In this document: positions 15,581 to 16,236 of the stretch, one piece after another
Position numbering within the stretch: the stretch's first letter is position 1
Layout: every line of letters begins with the position of its first letter
NCBI GenBank assembly: GCA_009925905.1
Contig: RFPZ01000024.1
Coordinates: 1-16,236 of the forward strand
DNA: 16,236 nt
From: Candidatus Aquidulcis frankliniae
Lineage (GTDB): Bacteria; Chloroflexota; Limnocylindria; Limnocylindrales; Limnocylindraceae
Reading direction: 5' to 3'
Notes under the pieces: model-generated
Database searches by the model: none
What the model saw: the letters and a program-made list of their open reading frames with translations, nothing else
What the model was told of the DNA's origin: nothing
Made by a program: the position numbers and the translations under genes

Positions 15581-16236
15581 GCGGCCGCTTGCGGCCTTCG
15601 TCCTGTTGCGGAATTGATGTTCCTCGACTTCATGGGCGTCTGCTTCGACCAGATCTTCAATCAGGCGGCGAAGTTCAAATATATGTTCGGCGGTAAGGCA
15701 GAAACGCCGGTTGTGATCCGCGGCATGGTTGGTGCAGGGTTTCGTGCAGCCGCTCAGCATTCGCAAATGTTGACGCCACTCTTCACGCATATTCCGGGTT
15801 TGAAAGTGATCTGCCCGTCAAACGCCTATGATGCGAAGGGTCTCTTGATCCAGTCGATCCGTGACAATGATCCCGTGATCTTCTGCGAACATAAAAATCT
15901 TTACGCATCAATGGCCGACGTGCCCGCCGAAGCCTATACGATTCCGTTTGGCGAAGCGGCGATCCCGCGTGAAGGCAAGAGCGCAACCATCGTCGCCTAT
16001 GGCTTGATGGTCCATCGCGCACTAGAAGCGGCTGAAACGCTTGCTAAAGAAAAGATCGATGTTGAAGTTGTCGATCTTCGCAGCCTTTCACCCATCGATA
16101 TGGATACGGTCATCGAGTCGGTTGAAAAGACCGGTCGCCTTGTGGCTGTTGACGAAGCCAATCCGCGGTGCTCGATCGCTGCTGACGTGATTGCCAGCAC
16201 AACAGAACATGCGTTCAAGGCTTTGAAAGCCGCACC
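15566..16236 (+). pseudogene. acoB: Acetoin/pyruvate dehydrogenase E1 beta subunit fragment (both ends missing)
   Basis: A TPP-dependent 2-oxo acid/acetoin dehydrogenase E1 beta subunit, lacking its first ~75 residues and open at the window end. Recognisable blocks are CGLRPVAELMFLDFMGVCFD, QIFNQAAKFKYMFGGKA, TPVVIRGMVGAG, AAAQHSQMLTPLFTHIPGLKV, DNDPVIFCEHKNLY and, in the transketolase C-terminal domain, TIVAYGLMVHRALEAA, VDLRSLSPID and GRLVAVDEANPRCS. This pattern is closest to proteobacterial AcoB. The missing N terminus holds the conserved Glu needed to activate TPP, so the fragment could not work. Codon use is visibly less GC-biased than upstream (AAA, TAT, CAT, ATC/GAT runs). It has no start of its own and is joined in frame to thrC. 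It is probably from another organism. Confidence 0.85.

Noticed and set aside
15437..16236. A genuine ThrC-AcoB fusion enzyme
   Set aside because: Neither half keeps its active site: the PLP lysine region of ThrC and the TPP-activating N terminus of E1 beta are both missing, and the join falls at a short stretch common to both.
1..16236. tRNA or rRNA genes, CRISPR repeats, transposases, integrase sites
   Set aside because: Read on both strands; no cloverleaf with a CCA-end pattern, no spaced direct repeats, no transposase motifs and no terminal inverted repeats were found.

Overview
The window is high-GC bacterial DNA packed with genes on both strands. It has no tRNA, rRNA, CRISPR array or insertion sequence that I can see. 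Several first genes have a -10-like hexamer 6-7 nt before the ATG with no room for a Shine-Dalgarno, which indicates leaderless transcription. That habit, a lipoprotein signal, and the style of TrpS, homoserine dehydrogenase and the GPDPase-like membrane protein fit Actinomycetota or Chloroflexota. The sequence alone does not settle the phylum.

Region 1 (1-2557, minus strand) holds the start of tryptophanyl-tRNA synthetase (trpS), a strong hairpin terminator, a six-helix membrane protein and a secreted repeat protein (probable beta-propeller) with a C-terminal membrane anchor. Region 2 (2595-5361, minus strand) is a two-gene unit: a membrane-anchored trypsin-like serine protease followed by a protein joining a NERD nuclease-like domain to a superfamily 1 helicase.

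Region 3 (5436-14328, plus strand) is the most interesting part. It is a tight three-gene operon: a VWA-domain lipoprotein with an internal transmembrane segment, a 1145-residue tubulin/FtsZ-like GTPase, and an 1165-residue four-helix membrane protein with a charged tail. VWA plus a divergent FtsZ/tubulin homologue matches a predicted membrane-remodelling system described from genome context, but the third protein is unfamiliar to me. Regions 2 and 3 diverge from one symmetric promoter element (CGCTA-TGG-TAGCG), so the protease/NERD-helicase pair may be co-regulated with the tubulin system.

Region 4 (14367-16236, plus strand) has homoserine dehydrogenase (hom) and then the first ~48 codons of threonine synthase (thrC). 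Within about 15566-15580 the reading frame switches into the middle of an acetoin/pyruvate dehydrogenase E1 beta subunit of proteobacterial style, which runs off the end. The switch falls in a short stretch shared by both proteins (Gly-Ala-Ala-Ile-Gly). This is best read as a chimeric join between two genomes, so sequence after ~15580 should not be assigned to this organism.
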